Assembly (NCBI GenBank): GCA_020631105.1
Contig: JAHDHW010000001.1
Span: 146,270-203,276, forward strand
From: Saprospiraceae bacterium
GTDB taxonomy: Bacteria; Bacteroidota; Bacteroidia; Chitinophagales; Saprospiraceae
DNA length: 57,007 bases
Reading direction: 5' to 3'
Shown here: one piece after another, positions 33,414 through 43,039 of the stretch
Layout: each line of letters opens with the position of its first letter
Numbering within the stretch: position 1 is the first letter of the stretch
Program-made: the position numbers and the translations under genes
The notes under the pieces: model-generated
What the model was told of the DNA's origin: nothing
Database searches by the model: none
What the model saw: only the letters and a program-made list of their open reading frames with translations

Positions 33414-34810
33414 TAAAATGATAAGTTATAATGTAAATATAATCCTTTTTCCCACAAGTGATTAAAGCTATATTCTATGCGAATCACCTTGTCATAAAAT
33501 AAGACAAAGTTAAGGCCAATCCCTCCTCCCCATAACATCTGATTGCCCAAAGGGTTGAATTCATTAAACTGTGTACTGTTTACATAACCAAAATCATTAT
33601 TCAGCGCTAGGAATACTTTGATAGGCATGTCTCTAAAAGCTTCCATTGGCATGTACTTCCCCCAGTTCATCCGGGCATCGAATAATTTGTAGCGGAGTGC
33701 TGTTTTCGCATAATAGTAGTCCAGACCATCAATAACATAAAATTCATAACCACTCAAAAAATCATCGAGGTATCCTAGCGCCCAATAATTATTGTATGGC
33801 TGCTCATCCCGGATCAGTGCTATTTTAGATTTAAGAATAGTCTCCGTACTCCAGCGATCGCTAAGTTTAAAATACTGGCCGAAGGCCGTCGTCAGGTAAG
33901 CTCCATTACGTTCCTTAAATATACCTAGACCTTCTTTTTCGAAAACGGTAGAAAAGTAATTCCCTTTGGTTGGATATGGTTTGATGTCCCGATTCTCGTA
34001 AGCATATTCTAAGCGAAGGTACATTAAGGCCTGAGAAGTCGCAGTTCCGAGAAAGTAATTAGGATTGAGTTCCGCCTTTACAAAATCAGAGATTGTGTTT
34101 TTTTGATACTCTAGTTTTCCATAAAAGATAGAACGAATCTTCGGTCGATAAAAAAAGTTTACCCCGGTACGGAATCGTTGTAGTGGAAACTCATCTTCTA
34201 CTCGCTGGAACTCCAGTTTATTTTCAATTGTCCGATAGGCAATTTCTTTGTTACGTGCATAAAAGAACTCTCCGATCAGACCAAAAGTCTGTGATTTATT
34301 AAAGGCCGGAAACTGATAGACTAACTCTAGTTTTTGAGTATAGCCGAGATGAAATTGTAGTTTTAGCGGGTCCTTATTCCCGGTCGTATTCAAATGCACA
34401 AAACGAATTCCGTAGTTGACCCGCTTAAACGATCTTTCTTGTTCTGTCCACCAGACATTAAAGTTTCGGTCCGCTAATTCAAACACTGGAAAAGGGTAGA
34501 TATACCAGGATTCCTTCATTTCGAGTAGCAGGTCAATCTCATTCGTCTCATAATTCCAGCTAGTAATGTTCATATCCATGAGCACGAAGAGGCCCGTGTT
34601 CATAATATAATTTTTATTTTTCTCGAGTCGTTCCTGCAAGGATGCCAATTCCAGGGTATCTCCCGGCGCAAAATCCATTTCGCGAAGGATGATTCGCTCC
34701 TTCGTTCGTTTGTTGCCTTTTACCTGAATATTATTGATGATAACGTAGTCGCTCTGCGCGTCCAGGTTAGATAAAAACAACAGCAGCAGTAAACATGTGA
34801 AAAACCTCAT
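33413..34810 (-). CDS. BamA/TamA-family outer-membrane protein
   Basis: A 465-residue outer-membrane protein. A signal peptide (to about residue 18) is followed by one POTRA domain (about 20-95; VIINNIQVKGNKRTKERIILREMDF) and a 16-strand-type Omp85 barrel ending in LYLHYNLSF with a terminal Phe. It has one POTRA where BamA has five, so it is not the main BamA but a small Omp85 paralogue, perhaps a patatin-linked or TamA-like insertase. Coupled to nadK. Confidence 0.85.
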   Translation of the reverse strand: MRFFTCLLLLLFLSNLDAQSDYVIINNIQVKGNKRTKERIILREMDFAPGDTLELASLQERLEKNKNYIMNTGLFVLMDMNITSWNYETNEIDLLLEMKESWYIYPFPVFELADRNFNVWWTEQERSFKRVNYGIRFVHLNTTGNKDPLKLQFHLGYTQKLELVYQFPAFNKSQTFGLIGEFFYARNKEIAYRTIENKLEFQRVEDEFPLQRFRTGVNFFYRPKIRSIFYGKLEYQKNTISDFVKAELNPNYFLGTATSQALMYLRLEYAYENRDIKPYPTKGNYFSTVFEKEGLGIFKERNGAYLTTAFGQYFKLSDRWSTETILKSKIALIRDEQPYNNYWALGYLDDFLSGYEFYVIDGLDYYYAKTALRYKLFDARMNWGKYMPMEAFRDMPIKVFLALNNDFGYVNSTQFNEFNPLGNQMLWGGGIGLNFVLFYDKVIRIEYSFNHLWEKGLYLHYNLSF

Positions 34811-34871
34811 CTCCGCAAAGGTCGGATTTTTTCAAGAGACTAGTCGTTTTTATTTTCGAGAGCCCCTTTAA

Positions 34872-36479
34872 TTATTTAATCAGCCTTATTCCTTTCCGAG
34901 GTTTGAATTTTTCAGAAATGTCAAGGATGTAAATCCCTCTTGTTAACTCTGGCAGTGTTATGTAGTTGGTCCCTTGATTTATTTCAAAAGCAAAAAGTAA
35001 GGCTCCTAAAGCATTAAATAGCCGGGCTTCTACTTTGCCATTTTTATTGGATTCAATGATTAAGGTTTCGGATATAGGATTATTAACAACTTTAATTACA
35101 ATTTCTTCATCCACGGTCTCCGAAGTAGTATAACAATCATTCTCCCAAGGGTTAATTTCCACAGGCACACTTCCTTCTAGCTCCACCCCCTCAAACGCCG
35201 GGTAGTTAACATCATACTTTGTTGCTCTGAACACTTGGTTAAATTGAGGCGACCCACCTTGAGAGACGGGAGATCCATTTCTATTGACCGGATTAATATA
35301 TTCCCAAAGTGTTTCCTTGGTAGGATTAAGCTCAATAAACCGACCAGACATACCTTCACAAATAAGCACATTGCCATTAGAAAGCATCTGGGCGCCAGAC
35401 ATTAATTTGGAGTAAAAGCCCGGCTCCGTGAAAGCCCAGTCAGGGGATTCCGGTCCATAAATGCCCTCCTCTTCTAAGAGGTAGGTTCCGTCGTTTTGTA
35501 CAGGAGGAGACCATATTTCCACACGGGATTGGTTATCTGTAAACTCATTATTGAATACCATTAATTTACCTGCATGAGGGTAACCTTCTGGGGCCCAGCG
35601 AACATCATGTTGTCCAAAGAAATCTTGCGCTCTTAGATGGCCTCTATCATAAGCTTCAGGGTTACCAAAGCGATATAAGAGTCCTCCGCCTTTATTGGTA
35701 TTTCCTCCTGCGGTAGATGCTGCTTCTGTTGTTGTAGTACTATGATCAATTATCCAAAGCTCATTAAACAACCTAGAACTCACCACTATTTGATCAAGTG
35801 TCGGATGGTAATCTATCGAGTTCAGATGCACCCAGCTTCTAGGATTTGATACAAGTGCTCCAAGATAATTGATATCTATCCGTTCTGGGTGTTCAGCAAT
35901 CACTCCATAGTTTTCTTTACTGGGATCAACATCCTGAATAAGATGATCCCAGAGTTTCCACTCCCAAACGATTGCTGCCTGATTATTATCAAGTATCTGA
36001 AGTTCAACAATTTTCTCAGACCAAACTTCTCCGTCATAGATCCTCCCTTTTTGTTTGGCTTCAGTCTCAGAGTATTTTTCCCAGGCCAGGATTAAAAAAT
36101 TACCATTCGGCAAAAGGGCTATATCATGGTGAGCTTGTTGTTTGTCATCAACATATTCATAAGACCATTGTAGTTCTCCCTCCCAGGACCATAATTCAAA
36201 TCTTCCGCCTGCACCTCCTTCCTGTGCAAAAGGTCCATCTACCCTTAAGCCCTGAAGTAAACTACCGTCTTCCAAAAGGTATTTAGAATTACCCGGTTTG
36301 TATTCACTTAACCAGGAATTTACGACGAGCCCACAATTATCAATTAGATAGGTTTTTTCGTTATTTCCGAATAAGGTATATCCGGGTGAAGGGTGTTCAT
36401 TGATCATTACCCCAACTGTTTGTTGTGCGAAACAAGAGAAGTAACTTAAAACTATGAGTATCGAAAGTAATGATCGCAT
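34872..36479 (-). CDS. aryl-sulfate sulfotransferase-family protein with T9SS type A sorting domain
   Basis: A 535-residue secreted protein. The signal peptide (to about residue 18, YFSCFAQ) is followed by an arylsulfotransferase-type beta-propeller (about 25-430; HHDIALLPNGNFLILAWE, WVHLNSIDYHPTLDQIVVSSRL, GQHDVRWAPEG). It ends in a type IX sorting domain (VVNNPISETLIIES, LTRGIYILDI). Bacterial ASST transfers sulfate between phenols using a catalytic His; the HHD and GQHD histidines are candidates but were not assigned. It follows the TonB receptor gene behind a strong hairpin. Confidence 0.85.
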   Translation of the reverse strand: MRSLLSILIVLSYFSCFAQQTVGVMINEHPSPGYTLFGNNEKTYLIDNCGLVVNSWLSEYKPGNSKYLLEDGSLLQGLRVDGPFAQEGGAGGRFELWSWEGELQWSYEYVDDKQQAHHDIALLPNGNFLILAWEKYSETEAKQKGRIYDGEVWSEKIVELQILDNNQAAIVWEWKLWDHLIQDVDPSKENYGVIAEHPERIDINYLGALVSNPRSWVHLNSIDYHPTLDQIVVSSRLFNELWIIDHSTTTTEAASTAGGNTNKGGGLLYRFGNPEAYDRGHLRAQDFFGQHDVRWAPEGYPHAGKLMVFNNEFTDNQSRVEIWSPPVQNDGTYLLEEEGIYGPESPDWAFTEPGFYSKLMSGAQMLSNGNVLICEGMSGRFIELNPTKETLWEYINPVNRNGSPVSQGGSPQFNQVFRATKYDVNYPAFEGVELEGSVPVEINPWENDCYTTSETVDEEIVIKVVNNPISETLIIESNKNGKVEARLFNALGALLFAFEINQGTNYITLPELTRGIYILDISEKFKPRKGIRLIK

Positions 36480-36481
36480 AA

Positions 36482-36517
36482 GAAAATAACTCTGAGGCTG
36501 TCTGACCTCAGAGTTAT
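36482..36517 (-). terminator. hairpin terminator between the TonB receptor and ASST genes
   Basis: ATAACTCTGAGG pairs perfectly over 12 bp around an 8-nt loop and is followed on the minus strand by TTTTC. It lies 10 nt after the receptor stop and its stem ends 6 nt before the ASST ATG, so ASST transcription must read through it. Confidence 0.82.
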
Positions 36518-36527
36518 AAAAAATATC

Positions 36528-39500
36528 TTAGAAATTAATCCCAACTCTTCCAAAGAAATATGCTCCGTCAGATCCCATTTGAACAGAATCATTAAAGCCT
36601 CCCTGATCCGTCCATCCGTCAAATTGTGGTGTTGGATAGGTGTTCAGAATATTATTTCCTCCAATCGTTAGTTTAAGGTTCTTATTAATCAAATAACTAA
36701 GGCTCAAATCCAATGTCATGACTGCCTCGTAAGTATCTGTAGCAACATCAAAAAGAGCGTCAGCTTCTGCCTGGTTGGTAGCAGGTGAATCGACCCATTG
36801 GAAATCTTGTAACTGCACCTCACTAAATTGAGTAAGGCTCAAAAGTGCATTAAACTTTTGAGTGTTATAACCTACGTTAAACCCAATTTTGTAATCAGGC
36901 GCTGCCGCTTCAAGATAAGCTTGTGAAAATGGTCCAAAGAAGGTAAACTCATTCAAACCTCCAGTATTAATCGCATCGATTTTCAAGTCATTAAAGTTCG
37001 CTGCTATTCCTGCGGAGATATTGCTCGTACCATCTTGCAAGTAATGCTTGTAGTTAAGTACTAAGTCAATCCCACTTGTTCGGGTGTCTACTCCATTCGC
37101 AAAAAACTGAGCAGCTTCAGCGCCTACATCCAAACTTGAAGCGTCAAAATTATCCGTAAGGATAATACGGTCATCCACAGCAATAGAGTAAGCATCAACA
37201 GTTGCTGTAAAGCCTGCTTTTTTGAAAGTAAACCCGATACTAGTATTAAACGCCTCTTCTTCTTTCAATTGATCTATTCCAAAAGCTTTCGTAACAGTAC
37301 TCCCGTTAGCTGCGAGTAGCGTTCGAACAGATCTTCCGGCTACGATGTTATTAAATAATAAATTGTAGTGAAGTTGCGCCAAAGATGGTGCTCTAAAACC
37401 ACTTGAAAGAGATCCTCTAAAACTCAAAGCATCATTAACCTTGTATCTAGCAGCCAACTTATAGTTAAAGGTTTCTCCAAAGTCACTATATACCTCATAT
37501 CGCACTGCTGCACCGATTAAGAACGCCTCCGTTACATTTACTTCCACATCTGCATATGCTCCCAGGTTACTTCTGTTTTTGTCAACTTCATTTGCAGGAC
37601 TATATCCAGGAAAACCCTGTGATCCGCCCGGCAATTGATCTCCATTAGCATCAACAGCAGGAACCTGGATAGCAGGATTTGTAATAGCTACACCTAGTGT
37701 ATCATATAAAGCATAAGAGCCTTCCTCGCCAGCAAAAATGGTGAAATTTTCTGTTCTGTATTCCAATCCAAATGCGAAGTTGATTCCTTCGGCAGCATCT
37801 TCATAATATTTACTAAAATCCATTCCTGTAGTATTCATAGCCAGACTATGTCCTCCTGCATCAAACTCCGTTGAAGATGCAGCTCCCAGGGACGCATTAT
37901 TCGTGTTTTTGATGAAATAGTGGAAATCATTCTTTCCATAGGTATTATTAAAATCTACTTTCCAACCATTATCCATTTCATGTCGTACTCCTGCGGAGCC
38001 AGAAGCATCTGTAATTATAGAAGTAATCCTTGGAGTGAACCCATTAGGATACAGGCTAGGTACAGCACGATTATCGCCATCTGCAAAGCTGCTTCTTGAA
38101 AAAGCAAAAGCATCTGTATCTCTATAGTTTCTTCCTCCAAAGGCATAAAACTCCGTATTTTCTGACAATGGAATTGCTGAGTTTACCATAAAATTAAAAC
38201 CATCAATCGCAGCAGATCCATATCCTTTTCTCCAACTAAAACCAGGGCGTAAAGTCCGATCTTTTGATAAATATTCGGCTGTAAAATTCACAAATCCCCC
38301 ATCATCACCTAGTTCGATTCCATAATTTAGGTCAACAAGTACGGTATTCCCATCAAAACTTGCATCTCCATCTGGGTCCAAAACTCTATTAGTCCCATCA
38401 ACATTAAATAAAGCGTCTCCATACTCTTCTTCATATCCGGCACCTATATTTGTGCTATGAGCACCGTAGGTAATCCCGCCTGTAATTCCGTCTGTTTTAT
38501 CTTTAAGCACAATATTGATGACTCCTGCGATTGCATCTGATCCATATTGAGCGGAAGCTCCATCTCTTAAGATTTCAATTCTTTTGATTGCTGCAGCAGG
38601 GATAGCATTCAGGTCTGTTCCTGAATTACCTCTACCTCTAGTTCCAAATACATTTACCAAGGAAGACTGGTGACGGCGTTTACCATTAATCAAAACAAGT
38701 GTTTGATCCGGCCCTAATCCTCTCAAAGAGGCTGGGTCAATATGATCCGCACCATCTGCGCCAGACTGTTTTGTAGCGTTAAAGGAAGGAGCAGCGAATT
38801 GTAAAATTTGATTGATTTCTGCCTTTCCGGTTTGAGCAGCTATAGATGATATATCAATTACATCGACTGCAACCGGAGAATCTGTAGCAGATCGATTATA
38901 ACTTCTTGACCCTACTACCTGAACCTCTCCTAGTGTTACACCCTCTACCAAAGTAGCGTTAATCTCGGTGGCACCATTTATTGCTATTTCCTGATCCTCG
39001 AAACCTACATAAGAAAAGACCAATACGCTCGCATCATCACTAACATTTAAAGTATAGCGGCCATCGATATTCGTCGTTGTTCCTACATTTGAATTCTTGA
39101 CGGAGACGTTTACGCCTATTAACGGCGAACCATTAACATCTACTACGGTCCCGGTAATTGTTTTCTCTATTTTCGTTTTCTTCGAAACAGTATCAATCTT
39201 TTTTGATCTCTTTTTTGAAGACATTATTGCTGACTGCAATGAAAGTTGCTCTGAGCTTTCAGCTTTTTGCAGTTGTTTGAGCTTACTTTTTAATTTTTTG
39301 ACTTGTTTCTTTCCCTTTCTTCCTGCATTGTAAATTACATAGTACTTCTCTCCAAGTTGCTCGTATCGAAAATTAGTTTCTCCAAGCAAGTCCTTAATCA
39401 AGGTGTTTAAATCATCATGATCAATTCCTTTAAATTCGACATTTACCCCTTCAAGTAAATTCAGATCATAGGTAAAAAAGACTTGATATTCTTCACTGAT

Positions 39501-39629
39501 TAAATTAAGTACATCAATAATTGGTTGGTCTTGTTCAACTGGGCTATTACTGGAAAAAGCACTAGAAAGGACAAGCAACATTCCCGCAAAAAGAAGGGAT
39601 GTTTTTCGAATAAGTAGATAAAGTTTCAT
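36528..39629 (-). CDS. TonB-dependent receptor with N-terminal STN signalling domain
   Basis: A 1033-residue outer-membrane transporter. The signal peptide (to about 28) is followed by an STN domain (about 36-110; VLNLISEEYQVFFTYDLNLL, LIKDLLGETNFRYE). Then come a Lys-rich linker (about 110-155), a carboxypeptidase-regulatory-like beta-sandwich (about 158-235; ITGTVVDVNGSPLIGVNV), the plug (about 245-375; ASLRGLGPDQTLVLINGKRRH, ILRDGASAQYGSDAIAGVINIVLKD) and a 22-strand-type barrel ending in FFGRVGINF. The STN domain couples it to the FecR and sigma genes upstream. No SusD partner is present, and the plug is of the siderophore/vitamin type rather than SusC type. Ligand unknown. Confidence 0.92.
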   Translation of the reverse strand: MKLYLLIRKTSLLFAGMLLVLSSAFSSNSPVEQDQPIIDVLNLISEEYQVFFTYDLNLLEGVNVEFKGIDHDDLNTLIKDLLGETNFRYEQLGEKYYVIYNAGRKGKKQVKKLKSKLKQLQKAESSEQLSLQSAIMSSKKRSKKIDTVSKKTKIEKTITGTVVDVNGSPLIGVNVSVKNSNVGTTTNIDGRYTLNVSDDASVLVFSYVGFEDQEIAINGATEINATLVEGVTLGEVQVVGSRSYNRSATDSPVAVDVIDISSIAAQTGKAEINQILQFAAPSFNATKQSGADGADHIDPASLRGLGPDQTLVLINGKRRHQSSLVNVFGTRGRGNSGTDLNAIPAAAIKRIEILRDGASAQYGSDAIAGVINIVLKDKTDGITGGITYGAHSTNIGAGYEEEYGDALFNVDGTNRVLDPDGDASFDGNTVLVDLNYGIELGDDGGFVNFTAEYLSKDRTLRPGFSWRKGYGSAAIDGFNFMVNSAIPLSENTEFYAFGGRNYRDTDAFAFSRSSFADGDNRAVPSLYPNGFTPRITSIITDASGSAGVRHEMDNGWKVDFNNTYGKNDFHYFIKNTNNASLGAASSTEFDAGGHSLAMNTTGMDFSKYYEDAAEGINFAFGLEYRTENFTIFAGEEGSYALYDTLGVAITNPAIQVPAVDANGDQLPGGSQGFPGYSPANEVDKNRSNLGAYADVEVNVTEAFLIGAAVRYEVYSDFGETFNYKLAARYKVNDALSFRGSLSSGFRAPSLAQLHYNLLFNNIVAGRSVRTLLAANGSTVTKAFGIDQLKEEEAFNTSIGFTFKKAGFTATVDAYSIAVDDRIILTDNFDASSLDVGAEAAQFFANGVDTRTSGIDLVLNYKHYLQDGTSNISAGIAANFNDLKIDAINTGGLNEFTFFGPFSQAYLEAAAPDYKIGFNVGYNTQKFNALLSLTQFSEVQLQDFQWVDSPATNQAEADALFDVATDTYEAVMTLDLSLSYLINKNLKLTIGGNNILNTYPTPQFDGWTDQGGFNDSVQMGSDGAYFFGRVGINF

Positions 39630-39679
39630 ACAGTTATGTTTTGGTTAAAAAATAAAACAGCTCTTATAGGGTGTGTTTT

Positions 39680-40666
39680 TTAGTTTGAATTTTTGATTAT
39701 TAATTTTTTTTCTGTTGCCTCAATTTTGATTCCACAGGCTATTTCCATCGCTTTAATACAAATGTCAAGATTAGTAGTCGGAACACCAATATGAATCCTT
39801 TTTGATGCGATAGTATTATCATCATAAGAAATATCAACACCATAGATTTCTGCAATTCTATCCATCGCAGCACCAAGACTAATATCCTCAAAAATCAAAG
39901 TCCCGTCTTTCCATGAACTATGAGCAATAGCTTTTACCGATTTTTTCTCTTCGATAATACGATCCTTCTTTGCTGAAAAAGTAATTAAATCACCAGGTGT
40001 CATTTCTTTTTCTTCCCCATTCTCAAATTGTAAATTCACCTTCCCTTCTTTGAGGACAACCTGTGTTTTTTCGGATCGACAGTGTACATTAAATTCAGTG
40101 CCTAATACTTCGATCGTTAAATCATCAGTATGAACAAAAAACTGTTCTTTCGTCAATTTTTTCTTGGCTACCTTAAAAAAAGCCTCGCCTTCAATCCATA
40201 CTTCTCTTGGTTGATTTGGGTAATACTTTATTTTAGAATTAGCATTTAAGGATACTTCAGTACTGTCCTGTAATCTGAGTTCTAATGTTTCTCCAAAAGC
40301 GGTTTGATGGACTATAAACTCTGGTTGCACCAACAAATACGCTATCGTACTTGCAAGCAAAAGAACAATAACCCCGGCAGCAGCCAACACCCTCAAAACA
40401 CGACGCTTCGTTGGCGTTTTAGAATCCAATGTTTTATTAAGGCTATTTAAGGCTAAGTGAACTTTCTCTTGAGGAATTTCTTGTTTCGAAAACTGAATCC
40501 CCAAGAGGATATCCCGCGCCTCAGCAATAACCGCACTTTTTTCAGGGTGATCATTAGACCACTGCTCCCAAATTGACGTTCCCTTATCCGTCTCCTTTTG
40601 GACCCAACTAACAAAAGAAGGGTCTTTTAAAAAATCTTCTACCGTTTGATAATTAGTGGACTTCAT
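39680..40666 (-). CDS. FecR-family anti-sigma regulator with DUF4974
   Basis: A 328-residue inner-membrane regulator. The cytoplasmic N-terminus covers about 1-85, with one transmembrane helix at about 90-110 (AAAGVIVLLLASTIAYLL). The FecR periplasmic domain (about 120-225; TAFGETLELRLQDSTEVSLNANSKIKYYP, VWIEGEAFFKVAK, FNVHCRSEKTQVVLKEGKVNL) and a C-terminal DUF4974 domain (about 255-325; LIFEDISLGAAMDRIAEIYGVDI) follow. It should relay ligand signals from the STN domain of the receptor 50 nt downstream to the sigma factor upstream. Confidence 0.92.
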   Translation of the reverse strand: MKSTNYQTVEDFLKDPSFVSWVQKETDKGTSIWEQWSNDHPEKSAVIAEARDILLGIQFSKQEIPQEKVHLALNSLNKTLDSKTPTKRRVLRVLAAAGVIVLLLASTIAYLLVQPEFIVHQTAFGETLELRLQDSTEVSLNANSKIKYYPNQPREVWIEGEAFFKVAKKKLTKEQFFVHTDDLTIEVLGTEFNVHCRSEKTQVVLKEGKVNLQFENGEEKEMTPGDLITFSAKKDRIIEEKKSVKAIAHSSWKDGTLIFEDISLGAAMDRIAEIYGVDISYDDNTIASKRIHIGVPTTNLDICIKAMEIACGIKIEATEKKLIIKNSN

Positions 40667-40757
40667 AACTCCTCTCGAGCCAAAGCTTTATTTAGTGTGA
40701 TTCAATACCTCTATAAGGCAAAGCCTAGGTTTTGATAACCGTTTTTTCGAAAAAAAA

Positions 40758-41351
40758 TTAAAAAGAAATGATTCCGATGAGCATCGTGGTATGCTTCAGC
40801 AAAGATTGAAGGTTAGGATGCTTTCTTAAAGTGGTAATTGCACGGTGCAGTTTATTAACAACTCCCTGGTAAGAAATAGACATAATTTCTTCTATTTCTT
40901 TAATGCTAAATCCATTATAATACTTTAGGTAGATTACTTCTCTCTGACGTTTAGGTAACTGGTTCAGCATTTCTAAGAGGATAGACTTTCGTAACCTTAT
41001 AATTTCTTGTTCTATCATCAAATCTTCTATTGAAAACTGAATATCAGGGATAGGCAAATCAATTGGATTGGTTGAAAAAAGCTTTTCAGGCTTCTTATTC
41101 ATTTGTCTTAACAAGGTTCGTCGGAAAGATTTAAATAGATAAGGTTGGATGGTCTCCAGATTGGCAAGTCCCTGTCTGTGTTCAAAAAGGTAAATGAAAA
41201 AGTCTTGTAAGCAGTCTTCGGTAAGGGCTTCGTTTTTAGAAATTCTTAAGCCATAATTATGTAGCACAGCATAATTACGTTCAAAAATTTTAGCAAGGGC
41301 ATCTCTATCTCCTCGCTTAAAGGATCGCCATAGTTTTCTCTCCGATGACAA
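40758..41351 (-). CDS. FecI-like ECF sigma factor (TTG start)
   Basis: A 197-residue sigma factor. The only workable start is TTG at 41351, read as MSSERKLWRSFKRGD; there is no nearby in-frame ATG. Region 2 (about 20-80; RNYAVLHNYGLRISKNEALTEDCLQDFFIYLF) and region 4 (about 125-180; QLPKRQREVIYLKYYNGFSIKEIEEIMSISYQGVVNKLHRAI) are clear. It precedes FecR and the TonB receptor by 91 and 50 nt spacers, giving the standard transenvelope order sigma-FecR-receptor. Confidence 0.9.
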   Translation of the reverse strand: MSSERKLWRSFKRGDRDALAKIFERNYAVLHNYGLRISKNEALTEDCLQDFFIYLFEHRQGLANLETIQPYLFKSFRRTLLRQMNKKPEKLFSTNPIDLPIPDIQFSIEDLMIEQEIIRLRKSILLEMLNQLPKRQREVIYLKYYNGFSIKEIEEIMSISYQGVVNKLHRAITTLRKHPNLQSLLKHTTMLIGIISF

Positions 41352-41537
41352 AATAAATTTGTTTAATCCTTATAAATGTAGGGAATATTAAACAAACATC
41401 TGTTTTTAAAGCAATGATAATTAGATCGACATCCTATTACTTTTGCGTTTATAAATGCAAAAAAACTCCCTAACATAATACTATCAGCTAGTGGGTAGGG
41501 TTTGTATTAGATCGGATTTCTAAAAAAGATTAGGTTA

Positions 41538-42197
41538 TCAGACATTCAGAAAAGACATCAAGGAGTCATAACGATCCTTAAAGGTATCGAAATAATCGGC
41601 TTCCTGAAAGCTGGCTTTGATTTGATAGTCGAATCGTTCAAAAGTAGCTTTGATTGCAGATATCTCCTGACGGTTTATCTTGATCGTGACATCTACCTTG
41701 GTAGAGTCTAGATTCGTTGTAATAAAACTACTCAAGACGGCTGCGCTCTCCGACTCTACGATTCGGGCAATTTGTGAAAGGCTATAGTCTCTCTTGCTCA
41801 TCTCCAGTACCAGAATACTCCCTGGCTCCGTAAAGGAACCAATATTGGCGAAGAAGCGCAATAGGTCATCCTGAGAGATCAGACCAAGGTAATTATCTTC
41901 TTCATCAACGACAGGAATCACCGTGAGGTTATACTCACTCATGATACTCATCACTTCAAAAATGTGCACGTTTTTATGAACGTATGGTCGAGACATCGAC
42001 AATTGATAAGATCCTACCGGCTCCGAAACATCATGCTCTAGTATATCATCCTCTGAGATCAGACCAAGTAATTGTTTATTATTCACAATAGGCAGATGAC
42101 GTACGTAGAAGTCACTCATGATGCTAAGTGCTTCCTCGCCGCTATCCGAGGTCTTAAGTGGTACGATACTCTGAGATAATAAATTCGATGCTATCAT
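41538..42197 (-). CDS. CBS-pair protein with C-terminal ACT-like domain
   Basis: A 219-residue cytoplasmic protein. Two CBS motifs (about 1-62 and 70-128; DSGEEALSIMSDFYVRHLPIVN, LGLISEDDILEHD, LGLISQDDLLRFF) precede an ACT-like ligand-binding region (about 134-200; GSILVLEMSKRDYSLSQIARIVESESAAVLSSFI). This plan resembles AcuB-type proteins of acetoin use, but no acu genes are near. Likely a metabolite sensor. It differs from the CBS-only protein at 11799-12212. Confidence 0.85.
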   Translation of the reverse strand: MIASNLLSQSIVPLKTSDSGEEALSIMSDFYVRHLPIVNNKQLLGLISEDDILEHDVSEPVGSYQLSMSRPYVHKNVHIFEVMSIMSEYNLTVIPVVDEEDNYLGLISQDDLLRFFANIGSFTEPGSILVLEMSKRDYSLSQIARIVESESAAVLSSFITTNLDSTKVDVTIKINRQEISAIKATFERFDYQIKASFQEADYFDTFKDRYDSLMSFLNV

Positions 42198-42349
42198 AAA
42201 AGGAACAAATTATAGGACTCTTAACTGATCGTTGGTTTTATTCAGCGTTCTGTTCCATTAACAACGTTAGTTACATTAGAACGTTCAAATAAAACATATT
42301 CATACATAATGCCAAAACTAATATGTTCTTAATTAAGTAGGTAAGAAGC

Positions 42350-43039
42350 TTAGTTTTTTTTTAGCTTTAACAACAATGCCTCTTTGTAAGTGACGGCTAC
42401 TGGCAATTTTGCAGTGCCTACTTTCACTTGATTCCCTTCAATAAATTCAATCGCTGATAAAGCTACGATATAAGAACGATGGATACGTTGAAAGTGTTCC
42501 CTTGACAACATTGCTTCCAGCTTAATTAATCGTTCTTTGGTGACCAGCGTCTTCTCTCCGGTAAAAATCTTGACATAATCTCCGTAAGCCTGTAAATACT
42601 GGATATCCAGCGGATTCAACTGATAAAGTTTTTTATCCGCTTTGATCAAAATCGACGATTGTTCTTCGGTAAAAGTTGCTTGAGCTCTTTTTTGAGCAAC
42701 CCGATTAATAGCTTTGACAAAACGTTCGAAAGAAAAAGGCTTGAGTAAATAATCTACGGCCTCCAGTTCAAAACCTTCGACGGCATGCTCGGGGTAAGCA
42801 GTAATAAAAACGACAAGAGGAGGATTTGAAAGTGATTTAAGAAAACTGATCCCGGAAAGTTTAGGCATATTGATATCCAATAATAACAGATCAACCCTTT
42901 CGCGCTGTAATACTTCCATGGCAGCAAAAGCATTGCTACAGGAATCCAATAATTCCAATTGTGGTAATTCGGCAGCGTACTTTTCAAGTACACGCACCGA
43001 GAGTGGTTCGTCATCAACGATCAGACATCGAATTTTCAT
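42350..43039 (-). CDS. LytTR-family response regulator
   Basis: A 229-residue regulator with a receiver domain (about 1-118; VDDEPLSVRVLEKY, phospho-acceptor D55 in LLLLDINMP, TAYPEHA, YLLKPF) and a LytTR DNA-binding domain (about 130-229; LNPLDIQYLQAYGDYVKIFTG, LVTKERLIKLEAML, FQRIHRSYIVA). Its ATG overlaps the kinase stop by 4 nt. It is the probable binder of the repeat at 44776-44803 that precedes its own operon. Confidence 0.94.
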   Translation of the reverse strand: MKIRCLIVDDEPLSVRVLEKYAAELPQLELLDSCSNAFAAMEVLQRERVDLLLLDINMPKLSGISFLKSLSNPPLVVFITAYPEHAVEGFELEAVDYLLKPFSFERFVKAINRVAQKRAQATFTEEQSSILIKADKKLYQLNPLDIQYLQAYGDYVKIFTGEKTLVTKERLIKLEAMLSREHFQRIHRSYIVALSAIEFIEGNQVKVGTAKLPVAVTYKEALLLKLKKN

